From the NCBI GenBank assembly GCA_001600635.1, contig BCKL01000002.1, positions 323,232 through 372,724 on the forward strand: 49,493 nucleotides of DNA. Reading direction: 5' to 3'. The notes beneath the pieces were generated by a model. It saw only the letters and a program-made list of their open reading frames with translations. It made no database searches and was not told where the DNA came from. Of this stretch, positions 1 to 11,418 are shown one piece after another (position 1 is the stretch's first letter; the number at the start of each line of letters is the position of its first letter). This DNA is from Leucosporidium creatinivorum. Its lineage: Eukaryota > Basidiomycota > Microbotryomycetes > Leucosporidiales > Leucosporidiaceae. Position numbers and translations under genes: made by a program.

Positions 1-95
1 TGTAGGACGCTATCTGAGCTCGATACGGATCTCTGACCCACTGCATAGCTTTCTGCAGCTCTCTAGCCTGTCGCTCGGCGCTGCTCCCCCTTTCG
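1..95 (-). repeat. Upstream block of a ninth F-box-like family copy, cut by window edge
   Basis: Bases 1-95 are an exact reverse complement of 11688-11782, the block upstream of member B. Related, less similar blocks stand before members A, C and E on their coding strands. The orientation here implies a leader and F-box-like gene running leftwards off the window. Only the upstream block is visible; the leader and coding part are outside. The match stops being exact at base 96. Confidence 0.8.
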
Positions 96-247
96 ACCGC
101 CGATGCCCTCAAACACTTCTCGCCCCTTCTGATGCAACAAGACAATGCATATGTACGATACAAGTAATCTGTCACTCCTCCTCTTCGTCCTCACCCTCCT
201 CCATCTCCCTCCTCGGCCCATCGCTGCTCGTATCTCCTCTCCCTCCT
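96..247. other. Short spacer downstream of PTEN
   Basis: This 152-bp stretch lies between the truncated repeat block and the stop of the leftward PTEN gene, so it should hold the PTEN 3' UTR. I see no coding signal and no canonical AATAAA. Confidence 0.5.
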
Positions 248-2271
248 TCAATCAACCCACCTCCACGCAGTCTCCACAGCCTCGATGTTCGCTTGAGGCT
301 TGAGGAAGTCAATCTCCGACGCGTCGAGCTTGAGGATGGAGATTTGGGTGCCGTCTTCGGCGGAAGAAGCGGAGGGAGGGGAGGACTCGAACGAGGGGAT
401 GAACCAGAGGACGCCGAGAGAGGCCTGTGTAATCGTGGAAGAGGGAGGATGAGGATACAAGCATCAGTACCTCTGAACAAGCAACACGAAGCGGTCAAAC
501 GGCTAGAACGGCCGAACGATTGACGAAACCTCATCGCCGAACGACGAAGCGAAACCCAAGACTCACCATAGCCGGCAACTTGCCATGCTTCCTCCCACTC
601 TTGCCCAATAGGAACTTCAACTGCACCTCCCTATCCGCATCCACGACGATCCCTCTCTCCCTCCGCGCCGCTTGCTTCGCCTGCTCCTTCTCGAGCGGTC
701 GCTCATCGGTGAACGAGGGAGGGAGGTAGGCGGTATGAGGCAGGAGGGTACGGGGTGAGTCGGCGGCGTGCTCATTGGAGGGCGGAGGGGTAATGGGACG
801 AGAGGTGGTGGGAGTGTTGCCGCTGGGAGTAGTAAAGGGGGAGGAGGCTTCGTCGGCCGAGCTGGTGGGCGATGGGCTCCGCTCGCTCCTCTCGTCCGAT
901 TCGGTGAAACCTCCTACTCGGACGATCATGTCATCGGACTTGTCGTCCCAGTCGTTGTCGTTCCATTCGTACGAGCCAGTAGAGGCGAGCGCGACCTCGC
1001 GGGAGCGGAGGGAAGTCGCGATGGAATCGCGGTAGCGGAAGACCTGTTCGCACTCCACGAGTCAGCGAGAGAAAGGAGGGGAGACAGAATAGAAAGGACT
1101 CACCTGAACAGCAATCCTATCCCCACCCAACTTCCTCGTGACCCCCTGCGGTCCCTTCCCCCAAATCCTCACACTCTCCAACCTCACCCTTCTCATCCTC
1201 TTCTCCCCTCCCTCCTGCACGCCCATCAAACTCCCATCGATCCTCGGATCCTCCCCTTCCAACAACCTCCCCCAATACCCGATCCACCTTCTCTGACTCG
1301 AGATGCTCACGCCCCTGCTCGTGGTCCCAGGGGCCATTCGGCGTTTGGTGTGGAAATCGAGGATGGTGGTCACTTTCTCTTGCATGGTCGGTGGGTCGGT
1401 AGGAGTACCGGGCTCGGAGGAGGGGTCGATGGCGGGGACAGAGGGTTCTGAAGAGGACTCGGTGGGGGAGGTGAGAGAGGGAGCGGAGGGGAGACCGGGT
1501 TGGGCGAGGAGGTAGCAGATGCCGAAGGTGCCGCTTCTGTATCGATGTAGGTAGAGATATGGATCAGCGACTGAGGCTCAAGGCAGAGGCTTAAAAGCGA
1601 GAGCGTACCGTCCTTTTCCAGCCTTTTGACGAGCGCCGAGCCCGAAAGGTCAGCCTTCATCCCGTTTACGCACCGTCCTCCTGTTCACAGCACTCACCTT
1701 GCAATGGATAATCAACATGTTCTCCTCATCCTCCTTCATCCACTCTGTAGCCCTCTTGACATACAGCGGGATCAACGACAAGGGCGGCGGGAAGTGGTCG
1801 GGGAAAGGATAGCGAAAGACTCGGCCCCCAAACTCGTCGGCGTCGTATTGGTTCTCGTACCGTGGACAGAGGTTCACGATTCGGTACTTGTTCTCCGGGG
1901 CGTATTGTTCGAGGAAGCGGTGGACGTCTTTCCTGTTGTGGAGTGACGTCGGCGGAGGGAGAGCGTCAGTCGGCGAAGTGTGAGGATGGGAGGGAGTGAC
2001 GGACCGTTGATTGCGGTACAGACTGGCTAGCCCGGAAGCTGGGTATCCCATGAGCAAAACCCTGTTCCGAAATGTACTGCATCAGCCAGCGCTCAGCTTC
2101 CTTCGCGCGAGCAGCGACGCACCGGTCGGTGAGCCAAACGAGGTCCAAATCGAGTTCTCCGTCGGTGAAGCGAGCCTGTGTTGTAGTTTGTTAGTATGTG
2201 GAGATGAAGCTGCAGCTCCCGACGCTGTAGCTCACCTTGCGGCCGCTGACGAGGCGCCGAACTGAGTCCAT
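248..2271 (-). CDS. PTEN: PTEN-type phosphoinositide 3-phosphatase (8 exons, 493 aa)
   Basis: Exons on the minus strand are 2271-2236, 2175-2123, 2061-2005, 1932-1698, 1622-1609, 1536-1104, 1043-567 and 424-248; together they give 494 codons including TGA. The N-terminus runs MDSVRRLVSGRK, then a PTEN-like LDLDLVWLTDR and MGYPASGLASLYRN. The P-loop HCKAGKGRSG (about residues 125-134) carries the catalytic Cys and Arg of the CX5R motif, and a VSISSQRRWIGYW segment follows, as in PTEN proteins. The C-terminal half should be the membrane-binding C2 domain and contains Ser/Pro-rich inserts. PTEN removes the 3-phosphate of PIP3 and opposes PI3-kinase signalling. A 14-nt micro-exon encodes most of the P-loop. 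The gene shares a 208-bp divergent promoter with the bL12m gene. Family assignment is very secure; exact junctions in the low-complexity part are inferred from frame and consensus. Confidence 0.93.
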
Positions 2272-2479
2272 GATGATGCGCTCGAGTTGATGGGGTGCAG
2301 CAGGTTAGGGAGCTGCTGTGAGATAGGCTGTAGGTCGATAGTCCGAGTGCGAAAGCTGAGAGACGAGAAACGAGTGAGATGTAGGAGATCAAGCCTCAAT
2401 TCGCGCTCTCCGCGCCCAAGTCGTCCGAGCTGAGCCCAGCGCCGGCAGCTCTCCTTCTTTCCCTCACCTCCTCATCGCC
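2272..2479. promoter_or_regulatory. Divergent promoter of PTEN and MRPL12
   Basis: These 208 bp separate the two start codons. A pyrimidine-rich stretch (about 2445-2475) sits immediately upstream of the MRPL12 ATG, as is common before fungal ribosomal protein genes. I see no clear TATA box. Confidence 0.5.
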
Positions 2480-3426
2480 ATGGCCGTGAGTCTAGCTATC
2501 TTGGTACAGAATTAACCAGAGCTGCCTGCTAACCAGTTCTGTACCATCCTACAGGCCCGTCTCAGCTCCTTCACCCAAAACTTCGTTCGCGTCGCCGCTC
2601 CCTCCCGGTCAGCTCTCAGCTCTCTCCTCCTCATCGCCGAGCGCCGAACGCCGAGCTTGTAGCTGACCCCGAGTTTCTGTACCAATGCAGGTCGCTGGCT
2701 GTTCGCAGCTTTGCCTCTACCTCCTGCTCACGAGCTGAGCCTACCACTTCCGCCGCTTCCTCGACCCCTCCTCCTCCACCAACCAACTTGTCGCCCAAGC
2801 TCGCTGGCATCGTCGACCAAATCTCGACGTTGACCCTCCTCGAAGCAGCAGACTTGGTCGAGGCGCTCAAGGTCAGTTCGGGGCCATCGCAAGCTGGGGC
2901 GCGCTTTCTACGCGCGCTCAGCTGGCTTCTGTAGCTCACCGCTAACCTCTCTGCTACACCAACAGTCCAAGCTCAACATCGTCGACATTGCCATGCCCGC
3001 CGCTTCTGCCGCCCCCGCCGCCGGAGCAGGAGCAGCCGCCGCGCCAGTGGAGGAGGTCGCTGCCCCTAAGGAGAAGACCGTCTTCAACGTCAACCTGACA
3101 AAGATTGACGCTGCCCAGAAGGCCAAGGCGATCAGGGAGGTCAAGGCTTTGATGCCTAGCATGAACTTGGTCGAGGTGAGTCGCAGCGATTCGGTCGGCG
3201 GAGAGGTGGAAAGCGCGCCGAGAAGATGCAGGAGGATGTTGGAGGAGAGTCGTCGAGGTGCAGAGCTATGGAAGCTGACTATCGAGAACTTCGTACGACA
3301 ATATTACAGGCCAAGAAGTTTGTCGAGTCGCTGCCCAAGGTCCTCAAGGAGAACGCGACCAAGGAGGAATCGGAGAAGCTGCAGGCTCTGTTCAAGGCTA
3401 TTGGAGCCGAGATCACCCTCGATTAG
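2480..3426 (+). CDS. MRPL12: Mitochondrial large-subunit ribosomal protein bL12m (5 exons, 188 aa)
   Basis: Exons are 2480-2485, 2555-2607, 2691-2871, 2966-3175 and 3310-3426, summing to 189 codons with TAG. The first exon is only ATGGCC. The protein starts with an Arg/Ser-rich mitochondrial presequence (about residues 1-40). It then has the L7/L12 dimerisation region (LVDQ-type ISTLTLLEAADLVEALK), an Ala/Pro hinge (MPAASAAPAAGAGAAAAP) and the C-terminal domain with EKTVFNVNL, KAKAIREVKALMP and the terminal AKKFVESLPKVLKEN. This is the mitoribosomal stalk protein that recruits translation factors. Length and domain order match the family. The start is fixed by the spliced frame and the presequence. 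Confidence 0.95.
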
Positions 3427-3996
3427 ATTATGGAACCGAGGAGAAGGGAGATTGTGGAATGGATGTAGCATTAAGAGCGACTTCGGGTCGGCGTGGGCTC
3501 GGCGACGGTAGGAAGAGGCGAGGTACAGGCAACGCGAAGGCTGCAGGTTGGCGCGGGGCGAGGGGGAGACTGGAGCGAGGGAGCGGTGTGCTCTGAAGGG
3601 TCATGGCGCCGTCTCTCAGCCACTCGTGCGCCGCACCAGCTCTGTACTTGCCGAACCCAGACCGCTGAGCTTGCTTCACCGAGTCTGTGGCTTTCTGCGC
3701 GATTCTTGAGGTACAGAGATTTGCGCGCTGCTGTTCACTCTCGAGTCCTGGCGACCCGCCTCTCACGGCGCCCCCGTATCGCTGACTTTCGCGAGAGGGA
3801 GGTCGGCTGGGGCTCGGCGCTCTTGTAGAGAGCTTTGAAGGTGTCCGAAGTCGATGAGGACTGTGCTAGCTAGATGACCTGTCATTGACTCACTCTCGTG
3901 TGCTAGAAAGCAGCAGAAGCAAGCTCGATTAGAGCCTCTCCTGTCGCTCTCTCGCCTCTCTCCCTCCTTCCACATCCCTCTCCCCTACTCGGCTAC
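3427..3996. other. Intergenic region MRPL12-MSH4, no gene seen
   Basis: 570 bp between two same-strand genes. It should hold the MRPL12 3' UTR and the MSH4 promoter. A pyrimidine-rich stretch (about 3940-3985) precedes the MSH4 ATG. Open frames here lack splice structure or recognisable motifs. Confidence 0.5.
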
Positions 3997-6900
3997 ATGC
4001 CCCGCCCGCCCAGCTCTCTCGCCTCCCGCCCGCCCACTCGACCGTCCAGCAGCACCTCGCGCCGAGCTCTCTCTCGTACACGATCAGCTTCTGCAGCTCC
4101 CTCCACTTCAGCGGGCGAGGAGGGCGAAGGAGAGTGGGTGTTGGCCATTTTGGAGGGGAGAGGAGCAGGAAGGGAGGTTGGAGTGGTGGGGATTGAGAGG
4201 GAGTTGGGAAGGGTGGTCGTTACGCAGGTGAGTTTGAGGTACAGAAGCAGCTGGGCGAGCGGGAGGGCGGGAGAGCCGAGAATAGAGAGCTGGCTGGAGC
4301 GACTGGGAGGGCTGATAAGCTACAGAAGCCGAGGAGCTGACTCTCTTGCACCTACAACAGTACGGAGACTCGTCAACCTACATCAAAACCCTGCACCTCT
4401 GCACCACCCGGCCTCCCTCTTTGATCCTCGTCCCTCAAACCGCTCTCACCGGCTCGGCCTCCAGCTCGAGACGACGAGGCGCTATCAATCCTCTGAATGA
4501 GCTCGAGGGAGATGCTGGAGGAGATGCGGCCAGTGGGAGTAAGGGCGAACCGACGATGCTTGTCAAGTGCTTGAGGCAGGCGTTTGAGGGAGTGGCTGTG
4601 ACGGGTGTTTTGAGGAAGTATTGGGAAGAGCAGGTGTGTTCGCTCCCTTTTTGATGGAGTAGAGTAGCTCGCTAACCTCTTCGGATCACCCATAGGCCGG
4701 CGAGTCCTCGCTGAGCGCTTCTCGGCGTTGGCTCTGCCTCTAGGCTGACCTCCCCCTCCCCCCTCCTTTTTCTCCCCAGGCTTCGAGTTTATCGCTCAAC
4801 TCGCGCTCCAAGACGACAAACGTACCGGCACCATCCTCTCCATCAAACCCAAGTACTACGCCCTCGCCGCCGCCTCGGCGCTGTTCAAATACCTCGAAAC
4901 CACCTACTCGCTCATCTTCCCGCCTAGGTCATTGAGGATCGAGTATGCGCCGGTGGATGGGACTTGCCTGATTGATGCGGAGACGGTGAAGAACTTGGAG
5001 GTCGTGGCTAATGTGAGTGAGGGAGGCAGTGGGATTGAGAGAGCATGGGGGAGAAGCTGACTCGCTCGATGCCAACGACCACGCTCTCGCAGCTCCTCAA
5101 CCCAAAGTCGAAACAGAGTCTTCTCGGATTGATGAACAAGTGCTACACGCCCATGGCAACTCGTCTCGTGAGCCTCTCTACCTTACTTTCTCCTTCTCGG
5201 CGCTACTTCTTCCCCTCCGCTGAACTCCCTCTCCACCCCACACAGCTCCGCACCAACCTCCTCTCCCCCCTCACCGACGTCCAAACCATCGACACCCGCC
5301 TCGACGCCGTCGAAGAGCTCATCTCGTCCGAAGAGCGCCGCTCCACCATCCGCAAGGCCCTCGAACCTCTCAAACCCCTCGACGCCGACAAGCTGATCGG
5401 GCAACTCATCAGTCCCCTCTCCATCAAGCTCGGCACTTCCCTCAAGGCTTCTACCTCCTCCGACCCAGCCAAAGCGATAGAGCAGAAGATCGCTCGTCTG
5501 CTCTCCCTCCGAACTCTCCTCCTCAGTCTCCCGGCCCTCCGGTCGGCGCTGCATCATCCCGATTCGAGCTTCCTGCAGATTATTGGCAAGATGCTGAGTG
5601 ATGAGAGGGCGGAGGAGATGCTGAAGAGGATTGGGGAGACGGTTAATGAGGAGGCGCTTGCTGGGGGAGGAGGGGCAGGGAATCGAGGGAAGGGAGCGTT
5701 GGCGGGGAGGAATGGGAGAATCTATGCCGTCAAGGCGCAGAAGAAGTTGCTGTGGGTCTCCTCTCTCTGTCTCTCTCTTTCTGCTTCCTCTGCTGTCGAT
5801 GCGCCGATCCGAAGCCGAGCGCCGAGCTGACCTCCCCCGCTCTCTACCGCTCGCCCTCACCCAGCCTCGACGTCGCCCGCGAGACCTACAAGGAAAATCT
5901 GAACGACGCCTTCGAGCTATGTGAGGAAGTGCGACTGCAGCATGGAGGCTTGGAGGGCATGAGCTTGCAGTATGTTTCGGGAGGAGGGACTTTCGTCTTC
6001 AGCGTGTCGGCGGCTGAGTGGGATCAGAAGAATGAAGAGAGCGGTGGGGAGGTGGGAAGGAGGTTTTTGAACGTGGTGAGTGGGGCTCGGAGGACGTTGG
6101 AAGAGAGGAATTGTAGGGAGGGATGGATCACAGAGCTGACCTCCGCCGGCGAGACCGAACAGCACAAGAAGGGCAAGAAGGTCGAGTTCAGCTCGATGGA
6201 CCTCAAGAAGAAGAACTCGCGCATTGCTGAGTCGGTGCAGGAGATCTTCCTTATGAGGTGAGCGACTTCTTGCCTCAGTCTCCGGCGCCTCGCTCACCAG
6301 CTCGTCTCAATCTACAGCGACGAGATCATCAACGAGCTCTTCGACGAGATCAGAGGATCTATCGCTTGTCTTTACCGCGCATCCGAGGCCATCGCTATGC
6401 TGGACATGCTTGCTTCGTGAGTTGTCTTGGTCTGGCTTTGAGTCCGTCGCCGCCGAGCTGACTTGCCGCCCTCCTTGCGCGCGCAGGTTCGCCGACATCT
6501 CTTCCAAGAACAACTACGGTACGCTAGATCTGATTTGCACCTCGGGATAGCCGAGCTAAGTCCGCTATCGCTACAGTCCGCCCCGAGTGGACCGACACCC
6601 TCGCCATTAAGGCCGGCCGACATCCCCTCATCGAGCAGTTCCGCGCCAACGACGGCTCCTTCGTTCCCAAGTGAGCTCTTACTCCCCTCGCGTCTCGCAC
6701 GAGCCACAGCTGACCCGCCGAATTGTCCTCGGCGCACCCACCTCGCAGCGACACCTACGCCTCCTCCTCTTCCTCCTTCCAAATCATCACTGGCGCCAAC
6801 ATGTCGGGCAAATCCACTCTCCTCCGCCAAATCGCCCTGATGTACATCATGGCCCAAACCGGCTGTTTCGTCCCGGCCACCTACGCCTCCTTCCGAGTGA

Positions 6901-8064
6901 TCGAAGCCCTCCTCTCGAGGCTCGGCAACGACGATTCGATAGAGGCGAGCTTGAGCACGTTTGCGAGTGAGATGAGCACGATGAGTATGATCCTCGGGGC
7001 TTTGGAGGTCGAGGAGGGGAAGGGAGGAGTGCTGGTGTTGGTGGATGAGTTGGGGAGGGGCACGAGTCCGGAGGAGGGAGTGGGGATTGCGCATGCGTTG
7101 GCGGAAAGGATTATTGAGAGCAAGGTGGGTGACGAGCTGGTGAGAGTTAGAGAACGAGCTGACCCTCTCCCGACGCGCAGGCCCTCTGCTTCTTCGCTAC
7201 TCACTTCAAGGTCTGATCTCGCTGCTCGGCGGCGAGCGTCTGCGGCTCGCTGACCTTGACTTCGACCCTACAGGAGCTCACCCTCACCCTCTCTCGCTAC
7301 CCGAACGTCGTCGCCCTCCATTTGGCCACCGATGTCAGTCCCATGTTTCCCCTCCCCTTCCTCTCGCTGACTCTCCCCTACCCTCTCACTCAGATCGACC
7401 GCTCCGCCCCCAACTACTCGCTCACCTTCCACCACCGCCTCACCGACGGCACCACCCCTCTCATTCATTACGGTCTCGAGCTCGCCAAGCTCGCGAAATT
7501 GCCTTCGGACGTCTTGGCGAGAGCGGGAGAGGTTTCGACGAGGTTGGCCGAGATGGCGGTGGAGGGGAGGAGGGAGAGTAGGGGGAGTAAGGTTGCTACG
7601 AGGAGGAAGCTGCTGCTGAGGTTGAGCTCGGAGCTCCTGTTGCCGATGGCACCCATGGCCTGGGCTGGAACGACAAGCCGAACTGGTCTGACCCCTCCTC
7701 GCCTTTCCCTTCACTCGCCGCCGAGCAGCTCCGCACCGCGCTCCAGGACCTCTACAACTCACCTTCCTCCGTCAGCGACTTTGATATCATGGTCCAGCTC
7801 AAGGAGCTACAGAGGGAGCAGGTCAGAGTGCTCAGCGCGACGCTGGTCGAGCCAGAGGTTCAGCGTGCGCCCGTCGCCAAGTCGACCGAGCAGGAGGAGG
7901 CCGAAGGGGACGGAAAGCTCGAGGGTGAGATGAAGGCTAGGGATGCGATGGCCAGAGTGGACGGCGAAGGAGCGGCCTCGGCGGAGGTGGGAAAGGAGGA
8001 TCAGAGCGAGGGGACTGCGCCGAGGGCTGCTACCGAGGACGAGGAGATGCTTGCGCTTGACTGA
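3997..8064 (+). CDS. MSH4: MutS homolog 4, meiotic crossover factor (about 16 exons, 980 aa)
   Basis: Exons used: 3997-4227, 4361-4633, 4696-4699, 4780-5012, 5093-5167, 5246-5751, 5865-6075, 6163-6257, 6318-6416, 6487-6518, 6577-6670, 6749-7124, 7181-7210, 7274-7333, 7394-7586 and 7634-8064. There is no N-terminal mismatch-recognition domain; the protein starts at the connector domain, as MSH4 does. The core has SLLGLMNKCYTPMATRLLRT, and VRPEWTDTLAIKAGRHPL precedes the ATPase. Walker A GANMSGKST is near residue 633, STFASEMSTM near 686, Walker B VLVLVDELGRGTSPEEG near 715, and FFATHFK near 747. MSH4 pairs with MSH5 on Holliday-junction-like intermediates and promotes crossovers. Two joins are unusual: a 4-nt micro-exon with a GC donor, and a 47-nt intron with a GAG acceptor at 7587-7633, which could instead be a frame error. 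The C-terminal roughly 140 aa are acidic and variable. Confidence 0.93.
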
Positions 8065-8164
8065 GCAAGATTCAGGTGTGTGCTGCAGTGCTTCTGTCTG
8101 CTGTGCAGCACTTTGCTTTGTGGGCGCCGCGCCGGCGAGCTGCGAGTGAGAGCGGCGAGCCAGC

Positions 8165-8684
8165 GCCGAACAAGAGGCTGAAGAGCTGCAGAGAGTTTGC
8201 AGAGTGTCCGAGGTCTATATCGACATCTCACAGCACCCAACACGCCCTCTCAACCCCTCGCCAACTGCACCCTCTTCAGCTCTCGACGCGCTCCCACCTC
8301 TTGCTTTCCTACGCTCACCTCGTCTCGTCTCGCTTTCGACCTCGCTGCTGGCCTAGAACGCCACAGGCGATCGTATACGAAGCTGCTGGTGAGTCGGTGG
8401 TGCTTTATATCGCCCTACAGCTAGAAGCTGACGAGCCTTGAGTGTTTTCAGAGCCCCACGCTCGACCTCTGCTGCAACAGCCGTTCGTTAGCTCTGTCAG
8501 CGCTCTCGGCCCTACTGCAGGTCAGTAGGAACAATCTACGAAGCACAGAGTGTAGCTGACCGTGCTCTCTCTTCGCTAGCTCGCTGTCCAGCTCGCCGCC
8601 GAGTCGCTCAGCGCTCTCCCGCTTTCGCCTGCTGCATAGCACCCTCGCCCTGCCTCCAACGAGACAACCTCCCCTCTTACCGTC
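8165..8684 (+). promoter_or_regulatory. Conserved upstream block and spliced 5' leader of member A
   Basis: The block (about 8165-8225) has the GCCGA...AGAGCTGCAGAGAG signature. The leader core begins near 8281 and includes CTCCCACCTCTTGCTTTCC. Predicted leader introns are 8399-8451 (donor after GAAGCTGCTG) and 8521-8579. The spliced leader from 8281 contains no ATG before the start at 8685. This module recurs before members B to H. Confidence 0.75.
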
Positions 8685-10203
8685 ATGTCGCATACCGACT
8701 CTTCCTCGTCCAACCCTCCAAAAGCCTTCGCTCGTGTGCCGACGGAGATTAAGGCGCTCATCGCGGCTCTCGCCGCTCGACAGGACCAGGCGTACCAGAG
8801 AAGGGTCCAGAAGGCACTGCAAGTCAAGCAAGAAGACTTCGTGAAAAGCGGAGCTCGCGCCTGGGACGGCAGGAGCATCAACGCTCTCTTCTGCCTCAGC
8901 CGCGAGTGGAGCGCTGTGGCTGCTCCTCACGTGTTCAAGGTGAGTCCGCGTCTCGTCGCTGCAAGAAGGGCAACGTTGAACCTTATCTTAACAGACCGTC
9001 GGCTCGAACAGATGTGGCGAGAGCCTCTTCACCTTCAGCATCGCCATTCGATACGCCGAGGTGACCGAGGAAGCGATCTTCGACTCCAGCGACTCAGAGG
9101 GAGGCCTGGCGCCCCTCCTCAGCAAGCTACCTACCTTCATCAACCTCCGACGTATCTCACTTGACGTCGGCGCCTTGTTCAACCTTCTCGAATTGGAGGA
9201 GTTCGACGACACCGAAATCAGCATGCCCAGTGTGGAGCAGATCCTGCACCGCGTCGCGATGAACGATGCTCTCAAACGCGTTACAGAAGTAACACTGGAC
9301 ACCGCCTATTTATTCCAGCTCGCGCGCCTCTTACCTGCGCTCGAGCGCGTCGAAAGGCTCGAGGTCCGCTGCTACGCCGAGAACGAGGGCCGCGAGATGA
9401 CGCCGTCGCTCCAACACTTCTCACAGCTCAACAGCCTCCAGCACCTATCCTTGACCGACATTCGCCAGCGTTCTCTGCAAGTGGTCGCTGGTCCCTCCGA
9501 CACCCCGGCTCGGAGCTTCTGCGCCGACTTGAAGAGCCTCGAGGTGTCCATTACGGGTAGCGGCCCGCTCTCAGAGCGCAGCTGGAGGTTCTTCGACTCG
9601 GCTTCGACGAGCTTGGAAAGGCTGGTGCTGAAGACGGGCACGAGCACGCTGGCGGATTGGTTAATTCGCCGCGCCGAAGGAGGGGGCTCAACCGGCTTCC
9701 CCGCCCTCAAGCTCCCCCAACTCGAGGCGACCAAAGAGGCTATCCCGCAACTTATATCTCTCCTCTCTCCCTCTCCCCTCCGCACTCTCGTCCTCACCCT
9801 TTCGGACCACCACCACAATGACTCGCCCGACGCCCTTCTCTCTCTCATCCAGCAAGCGGTCGAAAGGTTTGTTAGTACACTGCAAGAGCTGGAGCTCAAC
9901 ATCACAACGCCATCCCACCCTATTTCCTTCATCTCATCCGCCATTGTCGACCAACTGTCTTCCCTCGCCTCGAAGCACGGCATCGCGCTCAAGGTCGGGC
10001 CCCGCTACGACGCCTTCCAGCACCCACTGCCAGACACCGATATCGAAGCCCTTTCCAGCGCATGCGATACGGCGGACGACACGCTCAGGTTCGGACTCGC
10101 TCGCTCGGCGCGCCTGCGAGCGATGGGGGACTTTGATGGAGCAAGGGCGCTACTCGACCTGCTGAGGCCGCTCAAGGGTGAGATGATGCGGGAGGGCGAT
10201 TGA
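8685..10203 (+). CDS. F-box-like/LRR family protein, member A (2 coding exons, 487 aa)
   Basis: Exons 8685-8939 and 8995-10203 give 487 aa. The N-terminal 85 residues have an F-box-like pattern (VPTEIKALIAALAARQDQAY, then WDGRSINALFCLSREWSAVA), and the intron lies just after VFK. The second exon has repeated short LRR-like units (for example LQHFSQLNSLQHLSLTD). It ends with the family signature GDFDGARALLDLLRPLKGEM. F-box proteins usually present substrates to SCF ubiquitin ligases; Skp1 binding here is inference. Members A and B share little beyond the N-terminal pattern, intron position and C-terminal signature. The frame is fully open, so this copy could be functional. Confidence 0.85.
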
Positions 10204-11010
10204 GTGGCGGGAGCTCTTGCTTTTGCGAGGTGCGGGATAAGGCTAGCTGGCGCCGGGCTCGTGAAGAGCGCCGAGGGTGGCGGAGCTGCTGAGAAGGACT
10301 GTCGAAATGGAAGCTTTCGATTCTGTGTGCGCAAAGGTTTGGAGAGCTGCGAGACTCTGTATGTCTACGTTTTTCGAGAGCTGCAGCGAGCACGACTACG
10401 CGAGGCGGACTTCGGCGCTGGGTCTCCCGCCCTTCGGGCCTCGCTCGTCTTTCGAACTCTTCAGCGTTCAGACTCGGCTTTCTCATCAGCGCGAGCGGCG
10501 GAACACCATAGGATGCTATCGTTGACGCAGGCGACACGAGCTAGCACCTTGTCGAGCTGCAGCACGATGGTCAAGTCGGAGCTCGGCGATGGACTGACTC
10601 GACCCAGGCGCGAGGATCGCGAGGTGTTCAGAGGTAGCTCATACCCTGAGCGGGTTGCCCGAAGTCACAACAGACTATCAAGACTCGAGCTGGCGGGAAG
10701 GAGTCGTCAGCTTCCCAAGATCACCGCGATTTGGCTTGGGAGCGAGGTCTCCGATGAGAGGCAGCCTCGGGCAGCGAGTTACGTAGGAGGCGTCTTGAGT
10801 ATCTTGCGAAGCGTGAAGTGGTGAAATCGCTGCATTTTCAACCGATTCTTGAAGGCTACTACATCACTGCCACCGAGATGGCGGAATATAAGAGGAAGCG
10901 AGAGCGCCGAATCACTCCTCTTTCCTTCACCTCACTCGCTACCAGCGCACTCCAAGCAACCCCTCACTCGCCTTTTCACACACACGCTTCACTTTTTCTA
11001 ACACACCACT
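10204..11010. other. Intergenic region, no gene recognised
   Basis: 807 bp between member A and the KGG-protein gene. A long open frame runs through it on the plus strand but has no recognisable motif and no intron signals. A TATA-like GAATATAAG at about 10884 lies some 125 bp before the next ATG and may belong to its promoter; pyrimidine-rich sequence follows. Confidence 0.45.
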
Positions 11011-11418
11011 ATGTCGACCTACAAGCCCTCCGAGCAGTAAGCAGCTCTTCACCGGGCCATTCACCCAAGCTCGGCGATCGCTTCCTCCTTCGTTCGACGC
11101 TAACCCCTCCCTCACTGCACAGCGATGGACTCAAGCAGGACGGAACTCCAGACAAGCGCGTCAACCCCGAGCACGGCTTTGGAGCCGACCACGAGCGCGC
11201 AAGCGAGCTCGGCAAGCAGGGAGGCAAGACTGGCGGCTCGGCGAGTACCGACTCTGAGTCGACAGGCGAGAGCGGATCAGACGGCGCCGATTACAAGTGA
11301 GCAGTTCAGTCAGACTCTGCGATCACCCTTGTGCTGACCACACCTGCTCGACAGGCCCACCGAGAACGACGGACTTCGCAAGGATGGCGAGCCCGACGGC
11401 CGAGTGAAGGGAAACTAA
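11011..11418 (+). CDS. Small KGG-motif, Con-10-like stress protein (3 exons, 87 aa)
   Basis: Exons 11011-11036, 11123-11296 and 11355-11418 give 87 aa. The protein is hydrophilic and glycine-rich, with no membrane segment. It carries one KGG-type motif (ELGKQGGKTGG, about residues 38-48) like fungal Con-10 and bacterial general-stress YciG-type proteins. A 19-residue unit occurs twice, near the N- and C-termini (YKPSEHDGLKQDGTPDKRV and YKPTENDGLRKDGEPDGRV). Such proteins are typically induced by stress or at stationary phase and are probably disordered. Introns 1 and 2 both have standard donors, and the second repeat unit straddles intron 2. The start is set by the first repeat unit, which follows it immediately. 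The molecular function is not known. Confidence 0.82.

Noticed and set aside
8076-8441. Conserved-looking peptides within the leaders (for example LLLSYAHLVS)
   Set aside because: They recur only because the leader DNA is conserved. The frames cross predicted introns, differ between copies and lack consistent starts.
10222-10824. 206-codon open frame between member A and the KGG gene
   Set aside because: No motif, no homology I recognise, and no splice or promoter context; high GC easily yields such frames.
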